Assembly (NCBI GenBank): GCA_016839635.1
Contig: JAEOTV010000287.1
Location: forward strand, 1 to 64,000
Origin: Promethearchaeota archaeon
GTDB lineage: Archaea; Asgardarchaeota; Lokiarchaeia; Sigynarchaeales; SOKP01
Reading direction: 5' to 3'
Length of the DNA stretch: 64,000 nt
Shown here: piece after piece, positions 7,319 to 15,032 of the stretch
Position numbering within the stretch: the stretch's first letter is position 1
Layout of the letters: the number at the start of each line of letters is the position of its first letter
Translations under genes and position numbers: made by a program
The notes under the pieces: model-generated
Seen by the model: the letters and a program-made list of their open reading frames with translations, nothing else
The model's database searches: none
What the model was told of the DNA's origin: nothing

Positions 7319-8500
7319 TTATATCCATTCAACGAGTGATGAACATCCGAGTCCTTCTTTGTCTTCAATTCTGCCTTGAACCATAAAAGTATCACCTCCA
7401 TAACCACATTCATGACACTTATTTTTTGATACTAATTCTACTAGATCATCGACTAAAACAGCATGATTTACGGAGGCAGCTACTCCAAACGGGGTAAGAA
7501 CTTCTAAAAAACCTCTATCACCCACATTTCTTAGAGGATCTAAGGTATTCATATCTCTAATTATAATTCTAGCTTGAGGTGGACAGTGAAAAATAAAATC
7601 CTGATACTTATTTGACCAATGACTGCCAAACACTATTGGTGTTTCTGTAAAACCGTACATATCGGTAATATTTTCGACTTTAGTTCCAAAAAATTCGAGA
7701 CAATCCGAAACAAATTGTGTTTTTTCTATAGGAGGATATTTAAGTTGAGATTTATGTCCACTCCATCCACCACCACCTGTAGTTAAATAACAATTGGGTA
7801 AATCAAATTTTATATTTGCTTCTTTCAAATGCTTATTCATGAACGTGTTTAATAATTGGAGACTTCCCCCAATAGAAATATTTTTTTGTTTATCAGCGGG
7901 TTTACGTGAATTCTTGTTGATTGTCTTTATTACATGTTTAGCATTAATTCCAAAAGCACCCACTAAACTGCGTCTCTTAATTATCTCCTTAAATGCTTTT
8001 AAGATAAAAAATTTGATCAAATACTTTGGTTTTGTTATTTTAGTAGTAATATCGTTTAAAGTACTAGTATACAATTTCAACGGCCTCAAATCAGAGTATC
8101 TCAGCGCAATCCGATCTAAAAACTTAACGGGTGGAGCAAAATTCATCGAAATAGTCCCGTATTGATTGTGCTCCTCCATCGGTATTGGGATAAACTCATA
8201 AATACATTTGATGGTCATGCTAGCTAAAAACTCTAAATCATCTAAAGATCTCCCTACTAAAGAGGGATCTCCAGTTGTACAAGAAGACACATTCCAAGTC
8301 TTGAACTCAGGGGATTCTAAGGGAATTTTCAAGAATTTTTTAAACATCCCCGCTGATTCCTTGAAAGTAGCTGCAGTTATAAACGGTATTAGCTCTAAAT
8401 CATCCATTTGATTCACATCATCCATATTAAATTTTTCTTTAACAGCAAGTTCTTTATAAAAAGAATTAGATTCAATGGACTCCATCGTGATACCTTTCAT
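7319..8500 (-). CDS. LuxE-like acyl-protein synthetase / adenylate-forming ligase
   Basis: This 393-residue protein resembles LuxE-type acyl-protein synthetases, relatives of phenylacetate-CoA ligases that activate a carboxylic acid as an acyl-adenylate. The glycine-rich stretch YLTTGGGGWSGHK (residues 232-244) and MYGFTETPIVFGSHW (276-290) match the ATP-binding and adenylation core. A C-terminal CxxC (CHECGYGGDTFMVQGRIED) precedes the hinge. No LuxC reductase or LuxD acyltransferase is nearby, so the bioluminescence-type fatty acid reductase role is not supported. It may activate an acid for another reaction. It is transcribed alone. An ATG five codons in is an alternative start. Confidence 0.7.
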   Translation of the reverse strand: MKGITMESIESNSFYKELAVKEKFNMDDVNQMDDLELIPFITAATFKESAGMFKKFLKIPLESPEFKTWNVSSCTTGDPSLVGRSLDDLEFLASMTIKCIYEFIPIPMEEHNQYGTISMNFAPPVKFLDRIALRYSDLRPLKLYTSTLNDITTKITKPKYLIKFFILKAFKEIIKRRSLVGAFGINAKHVIKTINKNSRKPADKQKNISIGGSLQLLNTFMNKHLKEANIKFDLPNCYLTTGGGGWSGHKSQLKYPPIEKTQFVSDCLEFFGTKVENITDMYGFTETPIVFGSHWSNKYQDFIFHCPPQARIIIRDMNTLDPLRNVGDRGFLEVLTPFGVAASVNHAVLVDDLVELVSKNKCHECGYGGDTFMVQGRIEDKEGLGCSSLVEWI

Positions 8501-8882
8501 AAGGCTTATAAATTCTTTATCTTCATAATCCGAATTAACAATAGTCCTTATTTTCTCGTTCTGTACAACTTCATTTGATATTGTTATTAGAATACACCGT
8601 TTTAATATAATAATTTTTAAGATCTATTATAATAAAAAGATTTGGAACTATTTAAAAATATAAATTATATTGAAGATTTTTATTGCTTGAAAGGTAAATT
8701 CAGAGTTAGATTTCAATGAAATTTTTGTTAAATACTAATTTTACTTAAAAATTTGGATACGCGATAATATTTCATGGTCTGTACTCTTAAATTCTCAGAA
8801 GGGAGAAATAAGGAAAAAAAAAAGAAATATGGAAAAAATAGTCAAAATTCCACTTTACTGAAAATAAAGTGTCATTTTTTTT
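8501..8882. other. Intergenic stretch, no gene seen
   Basis: About 380 bases of AT-rich DNA. It contains repeat B copy 2 (8686-8725) and, near its left end, the presumed promoter of the minus-strand LuxE-like gene. I find no convincing ORF or RNA gene. Confidence 0.5.
8686..8725. repeat. Palindromic dispersed repeat B, copy 2
   Basis: The block GAAAGGTAAATTCAGAG followed by TTAGATTTCAATGAAATTTT matches copies at 7273 and 12469. The inner palindrome is weakened here (TCAGAGTTAGA). Confidence 0.5.
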
Positions 8883-9197
8883 TTATGATGAGCCTGAACT
8901 TTGTGAAGACATTAAATCAATCAAGGGTTCGGCTGTTATCACAGAATCGCATTTTGAACAAGAGTGCAAAATTAGAGGTATGGCTCCAATTAGATCTAAA
9001 TATCGGTCAACAAATTTTAGACTATATTTTGCCATTCTTTTTATCATCTTTCCCCCAAATGGTATAACCTCAGCTTGAATATCTATGAAACTCTCATAAG
9101 TTTTTAATAGATCACTTTTAAACTTGTCATTGATAGGTGTTGGCTTTATTTCAAGTTTTAATTCGAGCTCTTCTTTACAATATGGGCATTTTGGCAT
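8883..9197 (-). CDS. Small protein with split zinc ribbon
   Basis: A 104-residue protein with CPYC at residues 4-7 and CSKC at 80-83, four cysteines that could bind one zinc. The 70 residues between them are helical (FKSDLLKTYESFIDIQAE, then MIKRMAKYSLKFVDRYLDL), so the ribbon would be closed by a helical insertion. I do not recognise the family. The short C-terminal tail is serine-rich. It is the last clear gene before a 380-base gap on the same strand as the LuxE-like gene. Confidence 0.6.
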   Translation of the reverse strand: MPKCPYCKEELELKLEIKPTPINDKFKSDLLKTYESFIDIQAEVIPFGGKMIKRMAKYSLKFVDRYLDLIGAIPLILHSCSKCDSVITAEPLIDLMSSQSSGSS

Positions 9198-9285
9198 TTA
9201 AAATCACATTTCTATTATTTTAATTATTGAATTTCTGCATTATAGTTAAACATTCTATTTAAAAGGTAGAGCTATTTAATTAATA

Positions 9286-9310
9286 AGGTAAATTTCAATG
9301 AAAATTTCTT
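9286..9310. repeat. Shortened copy of dispersed repeat B
   Basis: The sequence AAGGTAAATTTCAATGAAAATT matches both ends of repeat B but lacks about 12 central bases (the TCAGAGTCTGA palindrome). Removal between the two short TTC direct repeats in the full copies would produce exactly this form. Confidence 0.35.
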
Positions 9311-9395
9311 TGAAAAACTATCCAAAAACGGTAAATATCATTAGAACAATAATTTTGTAAATATTTATAAAAAACTAAAAAAAAAAAATTAAATA

Positions 9396-10145
9396 TTATC
9401 TAATCTCTGAACCACATAAAGCACAAAAGTTTCCTAGTTCAGATAATTTGGCTCCACAATTTGGGCAAAAATTGATTTTTCTTTCAGGTTTTTCTATTAT
9501 TTGAGGCATCTGTAAGTCTGCTTGCATTTCTGAAGATTCTGGAGCATCAATAGCCGAGAGTTTGTTTAATGTTGCTAGATTAAAATATCCTTTGACTTGA
9601 TAAATAAATCCGATGATTGCCGGAACGATTAAAAACCATAAAGAACTTAAGAGTGTACCTGTTTTTAGATGATCGCACCCTTTAATTGCTTCTTCAGATA
9701 TATTAGTTGGAAACATCTTAAAATTATTTTCAAAAAATATTTTCAGATTTTTCCATGCTTTCATTTCAGCTGCCACGCCTACATATATGAGCACTATACC
9801 CGATATCATAAGAACTGTAGGTATAGAAAGTGATATATAGATTGGGAACGGGGTTGGGATAAAGAAAAATAAAGCAAGGTTAACACCTCCGATAATCAAG
9901 ACGACCATACCACATATTCGTGATATGACACCTTTGATATATTTTGAGCGAAATTCATGTAACGACGAGTTATTTAAGGTATAGTTTGCCCTTTTAAGAC
10001 TTCCCATTGCAACAAAAACAAAAATCATTGCTATAAAACCAGCTATTCCTGTAGTTATGCTTACAATCGTTAAAATTGCAGCAACTTGAAGATATTTCCC
10101 AAAATCATGGAATTCTTTTTTAACACCTATATTTGACATTTTCAT
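9396..10145 (-). CDS. Membrane protein (DUF996-like) with C-terminal zinc ribbon
   Basis: A 249-residue integral membrane protein. Hydrophobic helices lie near residues 19-47, 70-93, 97-125 and 165-185. The pattern of an N-terminal cytosolic stretch and GSLKRANYTLNNSSLHEFRSKYIKG resembles DUF996 proteins of archaea, whose function is unknown. A zinc ribbon closes the protein (C227-x2-C230-x10-C241-x2-C244), preceded by an acidic, proline-containing linker. The ribbon is expected on the cytosolic side. The gene lies just before a second membrane-protein gene on the same strand, with a 189-base gap. Confidence 0.65.
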   Translation of the reverse strand: MKMSNIGVKKEFHDFGKYLQVAAILTIVSITTGIAGFIAMIFVFVAMGSLKRANYTLNNSSLHEFRSKYIKGVISRICGMVVLIIGGVNLALFFFIPTPFPIYISLSIPTVLMISGIVLIYVGVAAEMKAWKNLKIFFENNFKMFPTNISEEAIKGCDHLKTGTLLSSLWFLIVPAIIGFIYQVKGYFNLATLNKLSAIDAPESSEMQADLQMPQIIEKPERKINFCPNCGAKLSELGNFCALCGSEIR

Positions 10146-10334
10146 TTTCGAATTTTATTTGTTAGGTTTTAATACATTCATCTTAAAGATTATTGATTAA
10201 AGAACGGGAGTCCATTAATTACAATTTTTATATTAAGATGGAAAATAACACCAGAACATAAAAAAGAAGTGAGAGAGATGGTTAAGAAATTAATAAAGGA
10301 AATAAAATGGAAAGAAAAGCTATAGGTAGTTTTT

Positions 10335-11132
10335 TCACTCTTTTTTACCTGAACTGAACCTAACAACGCCATGCAAGAAAAGCTGAGCATGAGACATAAG
10401 TAAAATATTCAATACGTAGGTTATATCGATTAATAGATAAATATCTATATGTAAAGCCCCATATCTAGCGTTTCCTATTAGAAGATCGGAAAAAACAAAT
10501 AAGCTTGATGCGATAACAATAAAATACCTAAAAAGTTTTGATCTTTGATTATATCCCACCCCAAACCAAGATATACATGCCATTGAGCCAATAGCAATGA
10601 CATAGGGGACTACTATTAACGATTCTGTGCCATTCCAAACAAATATAAAAAATACCAGTGGGATGAATACAATCCAAAAAATTATAGATATTAAGAAGAT
10701 TTTACGAAGTTTTAGATGACCAATTTGAACTGATGGGCTAATGAATATTATTCCAGAAAAACCTATTATTAAGGAAATTTGCATTAGAAGATATATTATC
10801 ATTCCAATAATAAAGTCATAAGCAATAACAATAGTGGCAACAAGTCCAACGATCATTGCGATAACAATCCAGTTTAAAAAGCGGTGTGGATTAAGTTGAC
10901 GATTTTGTACAGGATTAGTCTTCTGAATGATCTCTTCAAAATTTTCTGTATCTATCGAATAAAACCTTATAATAAAAGTAGAAATTGTTATTAAAATACT
11001 GGCAAGCCAAGCGATAATCAAAATTTTCGATCCTTGAATTTGATTTATTATTTCTGAAATTAAAATCATTATAAAACCCGATATTCCTAAGATAATGGGC
11101 AAAATTATTCTCTTTGATTGTTTATAGCTCAT
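10335..11132 (-). CDS. YhhN/TMEM86-like multi-pass membrane protein
   Basis: A 265-residue protein with about eight hydrophobic helices across its length. The C-terminal part (ASSLFVFSDLLIGNARYG, then DITYVLNILLMSHAQLFLHG) resembles the end of YhhN/TMEM86 proteins, where an F-x-x-SD motif is followed by a helix with Y-x-x-x-Q-x-L. Characterised TMEM86 members hydrolyse the vinyl ether of lysoplasmalogens. Archaeal lipids lack that bond in the usual form, so the activity here is open. The family call rests on that C-terminal pattern only. Confidence 0.5.
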   Translation of the reverse strand: MSYKQSKRIILPIILGISGFIMILISEIINQIQGSKILIIAWLASILITISTFIIRFYSIDTENFEEIIQKTNPVQNRQLNPHRFLNWIVIAMIVGLVATIVIAYDFIIGMIIYLLMQISLIIGFSGIIFISPSVQIGHLKLRKIFLISIIFWIVFIPLVFFIFVWNGTESLIVVPYVIAIGSMACISWFGVGYNQRSKLFRYFIVIASSLFVFSDLLIGNARYGALHIDIYLLIDITYVLNILLMSHAQLFLHGVVRFSSGKKE

Positions 11133-11203
11133 TCAACTATCTCCACAATCGTAATATTATATAAATATATTCATAAATTTATTCAAAAATTTAAAAATTT
11201 TAT

Positions 11204-11276
11204 TAGCAAGAGGGGATAAGTTGTGGGTTTGGAGAGGTTTGAGAGATAAAGTGAGGGTGAGTATGCTCTAGAATAA
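11204..11276 (+). repeat. Dispersed intergenic repeat A, copy 3 (divergent)
   Basis: This copy shares GTTTGGAGAGGTTTGAGAG and GAGTATGCTCTAGAA with copies 1 and 2, but its left end is rearranged, so the terminal stem seen in copies 1 and 2 is weak. It is in the same orientation as the others and lies upstream of the divergent gene at 11132. Confidence 0.55.
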
Positions 11277-11379
11277 GTTTTAAAATTAAAGATAAATAAA
11301 AAAAATATTTAATTTATTTAAAGAAAAAAGCAAAGTTAGTTTTGTCATGATTTTTACATTCGATGCTTATAACTAATTG

Positions 11380-11577
11380 TCATTGTTTGCACTTATTTAG
11401 ACAATCTCTGTATTTTGCAGTTATTTTGGCTATCTCAGCAGCTAACCAAACAATAACAAGCCATACAAGAATTAAATTACCAGTTAACATAGCTATCAAT
11501 ATTAATATCGCTGCAAGAAGAATTGCTGCGGCTACAGCAGTAGCATATTCTGCAGCACAACGGATTTGACATTTCAT
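11380..11577 (-). CDS. Small alanine-rich single-pass membrane protein
   Basis: A 65-residue protein with a long hydrophobic segment from about residue 12 to 47 (alanine-rich, then LILIAMLTGNLILVWLVIVWLAAEI), enough for one or two membrane helices. Cysteines flank it at both ends: CQIRC near the start and CLNKC near the end. The start is ATG 11577 because a GGTGG ribosome-binding site lies five bases before it. Function unknown. A plus-strand frame over the same DNA is less convincing because it has no ribosome-binding site and no coherent helix. Confidence 0.55.
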   Translation of the reverse strand: MKCQIRCAAEYATAVAAAILLAAILILIAMLTGNLILVWLVIVWLAAEIAKITAKYRDCLNKCKQ

Positions 11578-11734
11578 TCTAACCACCAACGAAAATATAT
11601 GTGTTTATTACTCTCTCATCCTCACACTAGGATTGTGCGTCTGTAATATGGACTCATGGAGATCTATTAATAATATTACAGAATGAATTTTGTAAGATTT
11701 CGCATTATACTACTTTAGTGTAGATTTCATTTAT

Positions 11735-11781
11735 AGTTTTATACGGTAAATTCCAATTAGACTCTTGGATTTTAATAGAGA
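11735..11781. repeat. Dispersed repeat C, copy 2
   Basis: This block (AGTTTTATACGG, then AATTCCAATTAGACTCTTGG) matches 3841-3887. It lies in the divergent spacer between the small membrane protein gene and the flavodoxin gene at 11964. Confidence 0.45.
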
Positions 11782-11963
11782 AGTAAGGATTCGAAATAAA
11801 TTAGAATTAAATCATTTGAGACAAGTAGCCCCGTATAAGATGGGTTTAGTGAGGTGGGGTGTATGTGGCGAACTTTCGGGCGACCTATTTAGCTTACTAT
11901 TCTCAAACATAAATATATTTTTAAGTTCGATAATCTTAAATGTAAGATAACGTTTCGTTACCA

Positions 11964-12437
11964 ATGAAATCTCTATTGGTTTTGTTTTCATATCATCACA
12001 AGAATACTGAGAAAATTGCTCAAGTCATCGCAAAAGTTCTTGATGCCCAGATAAAAACGCCACAGCAAATTAAGGTTGAAGAGCTTCAAGAGTATAATTT
12101 AATAGGCTTTGGCTCAGGGATATATGGTGGAAAACACCATAAACTTCTGCTTGATCTTGCCGATACACTACCACAAATCACCAACAGGAAAGCATTCATT
12201 TTCTCAACCAGTGCAATGACAGGAAAAGCCAAAGTCGCCAAAGATCACTTGCTGCTCAGGGAAAAACTACAATCGAAAGGTTACATGATTGTTGATGAAT
12301 TTAGTTGTAAAGGTTTTAATACAAATAGTTTCATGAAATATTTTGGGGGAATGAATAAGGGTAGACCGAATGCTGAAGACCTCAAAAATGCGGAAGAGTT
12401 TGCTCAGAACCTGAAACAGAACCTGCAAAAGGAGTGA
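11964..12437 (+). CDS. Flavodoxin-family protein
   Basis: A 157-residue flavodoxin-like electron carrier or FMN-dependent oxidoreductase. The FMN phosphate-binding loop is SYHHKNTEKIA (9-19), the second loop is GFGSGIYGGKHHK (near 49-61), and the third is FIFSTSAMTG. The length and layout match the flavodoxin domain found alone in anaerobic archaea. It has no iron-sulfur or transmembrane part. The partner reductase is not visible here. A second flavodoxin gene lies about 0.9 kb downstream at 13373. Confidence 0.85.
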   Translation: MKSLLVLFSYHHKNTEKIAQVIAKVLDAQIKTPQQIKVEELQEYNLIGFGSGIYGGKHHKLLLDLADTLPQITNRKAFIFSTSAMTGKAKVAKDHLLLREKLQSKGYMIVDEFSCKGFNTNSFMKYFGGMNKGRPNAEDLKNAEEFAQNLKQNLQKE

Positions 12438-12468
12438 AACTTGAACACATGAATTTCTTTGAAATTAA

Positions 12469-12510
12469 TATGGAAAGATAAATTCAGAGTCTGATTTTCA
12501 TGAAAATCAT
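12469..12510. repeat. Palindromic dispersed repeat B, copy 3
   Basis: This copy follows the flavodoxin stop by about 30 bases. It holds two palindromes in tandem: TCAGA-G-TCTGA and the perfect 16-base GATTTTCATGAAAATC. It fits either a 3' end structure or a binding site. Confidence 0.55.
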
Positions 12511-12594
12511 TTTGACAAGATGAAATGAAAGTAAAATGATTGGGATTTTCTTCACTTAATAATAATAAATCTCTCAAGGACAAGATGAACATAT

Positions 12595-12744
12595 CTATCT
12601 CTTAGTCGCAATAGAAAAAAAAATAAAACCCACCACCATCAATATTATCACTATCGTAGCAAAAGGAATACTCGTGAAAAAGGGACCGCCTGTAAGCAGC
12701 ATTAAACCCGATATCAGTATTATTAACCCAATTAGCCCTACCAA
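12595..12744 (-). CDS. Small two-helix membrane protein
   Basis: A 49-residue ORF with two hydrophobic helices (GLIGLIILISGLMLLTG and FATIVIILMVVGFIFFSIA) joined by a PFFTSIP turn, ending with basic TKR. The start is TTG at 12744 because a GGGAGG ribosome-binding site sits directly upstream and an in-frame stop closes the frame just before it. No family is recognised. The clean helix pattern and ribosome-binding site support a real gene. Confidence 0.5.
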   Translation of the reverse strand: MVGLIGLIILISGLMLLTGGPFFTSIPFATIVIILMVVGFIFFSIATKR

Positions 12745-12966
12745 AATCCTCCCTAATTAAGACAAACGTCTCACTCAGATTTCAACCTCTTTTAATTTAT
12801 AATTTCTACCCCAATGCTTGGGCAATATATACGAAATTCTACCTTACTTAATTTCATATAAATAGATGTTCTCATTACTAATATAAAACTATGTACTTTT
12901 TCTACCGGTAAATAAGCAAAAACTTCAGTTAAACACCTTTTCTCACCGCTATAAAGGTGAAAAAGC

Positions 12967-12975
12967 TTTAAATAT
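12967..12975 (+). promoter_or_regulatory. TATA-like box upstream of repeat A copy 4
   Basis: The sequence TTTAAATAT lies about 25 bases before the start of repeat A copy 4, the normal spacing from TATA box to transcript start in archaea. It is the best sign that repeat A is transcribed. Confidence 0.35.
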
Positions 12976-12992
12976 CCTGAAGGCAATATAAA

Positions 12993-13070
12993 TTTAGAGC
13001 GTGAGGGTACACAACGTGTTTAGAGCATTAGATTGAGATGAGACGAGAAGATGGGGTATGTTCTTGAGCA
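12993..13070 (+). repeat. Dispersed intergenic repeat A, copy 4
   Basis: The TTAGAGCGTGAGGGTACAC start and GTATGTTCTTGAGCA end match copies 1 and 2. The inner inverted repeat is kept in altered form (ACAC-AAC-GTGT here, ACACG-T-CGTGT in copy 2), a hint of conserved pairing. A T-rich run follows. Confidence 0.65.
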
Positions 13071-13137
13071 GATGTTTATACATTTTTCTTTTTTTTAATT
13101 CTAAATAAATTTCACAAGTAGTCTTCGATCCTATCAT

Positions 13138-13269
13138 TTAACTAGGACTATTGTCAAGAATTAAGGTATGTTCCGCTAGTTTAATTTCTCCACTAGAACG
13201 TTTTTTCATCCATTCTTTTTCAACGGCACCTTTAAAGAACTTTCCATTTGAACAAAATAATTCACTCAT
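13138..13269 (-). CDS. Hypothetical small protein, 43 aa
   Basis: A 43-residue ORF beginning MSELFCSNGKFFKGAVEKEW and ending ILDNSPS, with ATG at 13269. It is charged and soluble. The opening (CSNGKFFKG) looks like part of a folded domain, so this may be a small protein or the surviving start of a longer one. No family is recognised. Confidence 0.35.
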   Translation of the reverse strand: MSELFCSNGKFFKGAVEKEWMKKRSSGEIKLAEHTLILDNSPS

Positions 13270-13372
13270 AATTTAAATCATACTTTTCATATTTATTTGA
13301 CAATTTTTGCTTTAAAGGGGAATAGGAAACTAGTTATTAAAGTTTTTTTACGATGTAGCTTTACTTCTAATT

Positions 13373-13858
13373 ATGAAGACCTTAATTGCATATTTCACAA
13401 TGGGAGGAAGGACGAAAAAAACTGGAGAGGCTATTGGCAGTGCTCTTAACACTCATGAAGTGAGCTACTTTCCTGTGGAATTAACTGGAAAACTTACAGA
13501 AAAGATAAAAATGTTGGATAAGTTTGAAAATAATGATTTTTCAGCTATAGAAGCTGACTTGAAAACTCTAAATGCTGCAGGTTATGATCTAATTATTATT
13601 GGTATGCCCACTTATGGAGATAAACCCCCAAAAGCATTCGATGAGATCTTAACTAGAATGGGAAATCTTAGTGGAAAAAAGGCAGTTGTATTCAATACAG
13701 CTCGCTTTACTGGTAAAAAAGCATTAGAGTATATGAAAATAAAAGTAGAGGAAGCAGGAGTCGAAGTAATCAACCAACGAAGATTTAGAAAACTTTTCTG
13801 GATCGGAGAAAAAGATGCAATTCAATTTGGTAATCAAATCAATGTAAGAAAAAATTAA
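13373..13858 (+). CDS. Flavodoxin-family protein
   Basis: A 161-residue flavodoxin-like protein, the second in this region. The FMN loop is YFTMGGRTKKTGEAI (7-21), the second loop is IIGMPTYGDKPPKAF, and the third is VFNTARFTGKKAL. It is clearly different in sequence from the one at 11964, so this is not a recent duplication. The presumed role is one- or two-electron transfer or FMN-dependent reduction. A divergent pattern with the ArsR-like gene does not apply: the two converge. Confidence 0.85.
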   Translation: MKTLIAYFTMGGRTKKTGEAIGSALNTHEVSYFPVELTGKLTEKIKMLDKFENNDFSAIEADLKTLNAAGYDLIIIGMPTYGDKPPKAFDEILTRMGNLSGKKAVVFNTARFTGKKALEYMKIKVEEAGVEVINQRRFRKLFWIGEKDAIQFGNQINVRKN

Positions 13859-13893
13859 GAAGACTTGAGTTCTCTATAAAAATATTTATTAAA

Positions 13894-14235
13894 TTATGTC
13901 ATTTGCTTGAATAAAGCTTGAAATTCTTCCTTTACAGCTGTTAAGCCTAAACTTTTAAACAATTCAACTGTTTTTTTGCTAAGAGAATAAAAAGAGCGAG
14001 GTTCAGAGCGTTTATACCCCATTCTTTTCTCATTCTTAATAAAATCATTTTCCTTAAGTTTATTAAGATGGTATATCAGGTTATTCTCTGGGATAGAAGG
14101 TAATAATTCCTTCATTTGACTGAATGAAAGAGATTCTTCGCTAGCTAATAACGTAAGCAATATTTTATACCGTGTCTTCTCAGATATTATTTCCAATTCT
14201 TTCCTCATATTTTCAAGTTTTTTGGGAGTATCCAA
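13894..14235 (-). CDS. ArsR-like winged-helix transcriptional regulator
   Basis: A 113-residue winged helix-turn-helix protein. Residues 17-75 form the DNA-binding core: SEKTRYKILLTLL, LSFSQMKELLPSIPENNLIYHLNKLKEND, then a wing (FIKNEKRMGYKRSEPRSFYSLS). It has no cysteine metal site, so a metal-sensing role is not supported. The C-terminal helix could dimerise. It is divergent from the 14408 gene across a 172-base spacer, so it may control that gene or itself. That is inference from position. Confidence 0.75.
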   Translation of the reverse strand: MDTPKKLENMRKELEIISEKTRYKILLTLLASEESLSFSQMKELLPSIPENNLIYHLNKLKENDFIKNEKRMGYKRSEPRSFYSLSKKTVELFKSLGLTAVKEEFQALFKQMT

Positions 14236-14407
14236 ATCTTATGCCTCTTTTAATTTATATTTAATATTGTATCTAATTTCATGCTTAATATAGACAAATA
14301 AATATTTAAATTTAACTCAAAATCAATTGAGACAATTGTTGTTGATATATAATAATTTATACAATAAATGAATTTCTAAGTTATTTTACATAAAAAGGGA
14401 ATAGAGA

Positions 14408-14899
14408 ATGCAAGTTTCACATGATAATGCATGGGATGATTTTTTAGAAGAATTTACTAGCATCTTTTCAGTTTATGATCTCATTAAAAACAAAATCTTT
14501 ATATGTGGGTCCTATAGTGATGAAACTTTTCCTACTCTTCAGGAAGTTCAAAAAATAGTAAATAACATAGAAAATAACCTTGGATTTTTTGAAAAAGAAT
14601 TTAGACGTACCCACCTTGAAAATCTGATTTTAAAATTCGATCTTATAGCAAAATTTTCAAATGAAATCATCATGATTATTGAACATGATAAAGGAGGTCA
14701 CATGATTGAGATGGGAATCATTCTCTCCTTTAAAGAATATCTAGAAAAGACAAAAGTATTTGTATTAAAAGATGTTGAAATAACAGAAGTGCTAAAGAGA
14801 GGTGGTCTATTAACACCATTCTTTAAGGAGGAAAAAAGCTTATTTTACTTTGAAAATATTGAAGAGTTAAGATCTTATCTAAAGGAGTTCTATTATTAA
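14408..14899 (+). CDS. Possible nucleoside-deoxyribosyltransferase/TIR-like fold protein
   Basis: This 163-residue protein opens a Rossmann-like unit with KIFICGSYSDE (29-39). It later has IIMIIEHDKGGHMIEMGIIL (87-106), where a glutamate (E101) follows a glycine pair. That order resembles nucleoside 2-deoxyribosyltransferases and TIR-like NAD glycohydrolases, in which a conserved glutamate is catalytic. The similarity is by eye and weak, so function is open. The gene is divergent from a winged-helix regulator, which would suit a controlled enzyme or effector. Confidence 0.4.
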   Translation: MQVSHDNAWDDFLEEFTSIFSVYDLIKNKIFICGSYSDETFPTLQEVQKIVNNIENNLGFFEKEFRRTHLENLILKFDLIAKFSNEIIMIIEHDKGGHMIEMGIILSFKEYLEKTKVFVLKDVEITEVLKRGGLLTPFFKEEKSLFYFENIEELRSYLKEFYY

Positions 14900-15032
14900 T
14901 CTTATGACTTTGCTCATATTAGATGTTGATATTTTAACAAGAGATTCACAGTTTCTGTTATATCTATTGTATCATATTCAATTAATGTAAAAGGACTACC
15001 TCTATCCTTCAAAAATAAAAAAAAAGAATTTT

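Noticed and set aside
7794..8165. Long plus-strand frame within the LuxE-like gene
   Set aside because: It lies wholly inside a gene with clear family motifs on the other strand and reads as antisense.
10189..10326. A helical plus-strand fragment ending in KKLIKEIKWKEKL
   Set aside because: It has no ATG, GTG or TTG start in frame. It may be a gene remnant but the evidence is too thin to list.
11363..11569. Plus-strand frame opposite the small membrane protein
   Set aside because: The minus strand has a GGTGG ribosome-binding site and a clean membrane helix; the plus frame has neither.
11765..11950. A 61-codon plus-strand frame
   Set aside because: It overlaps repeat C, has no ribosome-binding site and its sequence has no coherent helix or strand pattern.
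12792..12986. A 64-codon minus-strand frame
   Set aside because: It has no ribosome-binding site or recognisable pattern, and its start abuts repeat A copy 4. It looks like chance.
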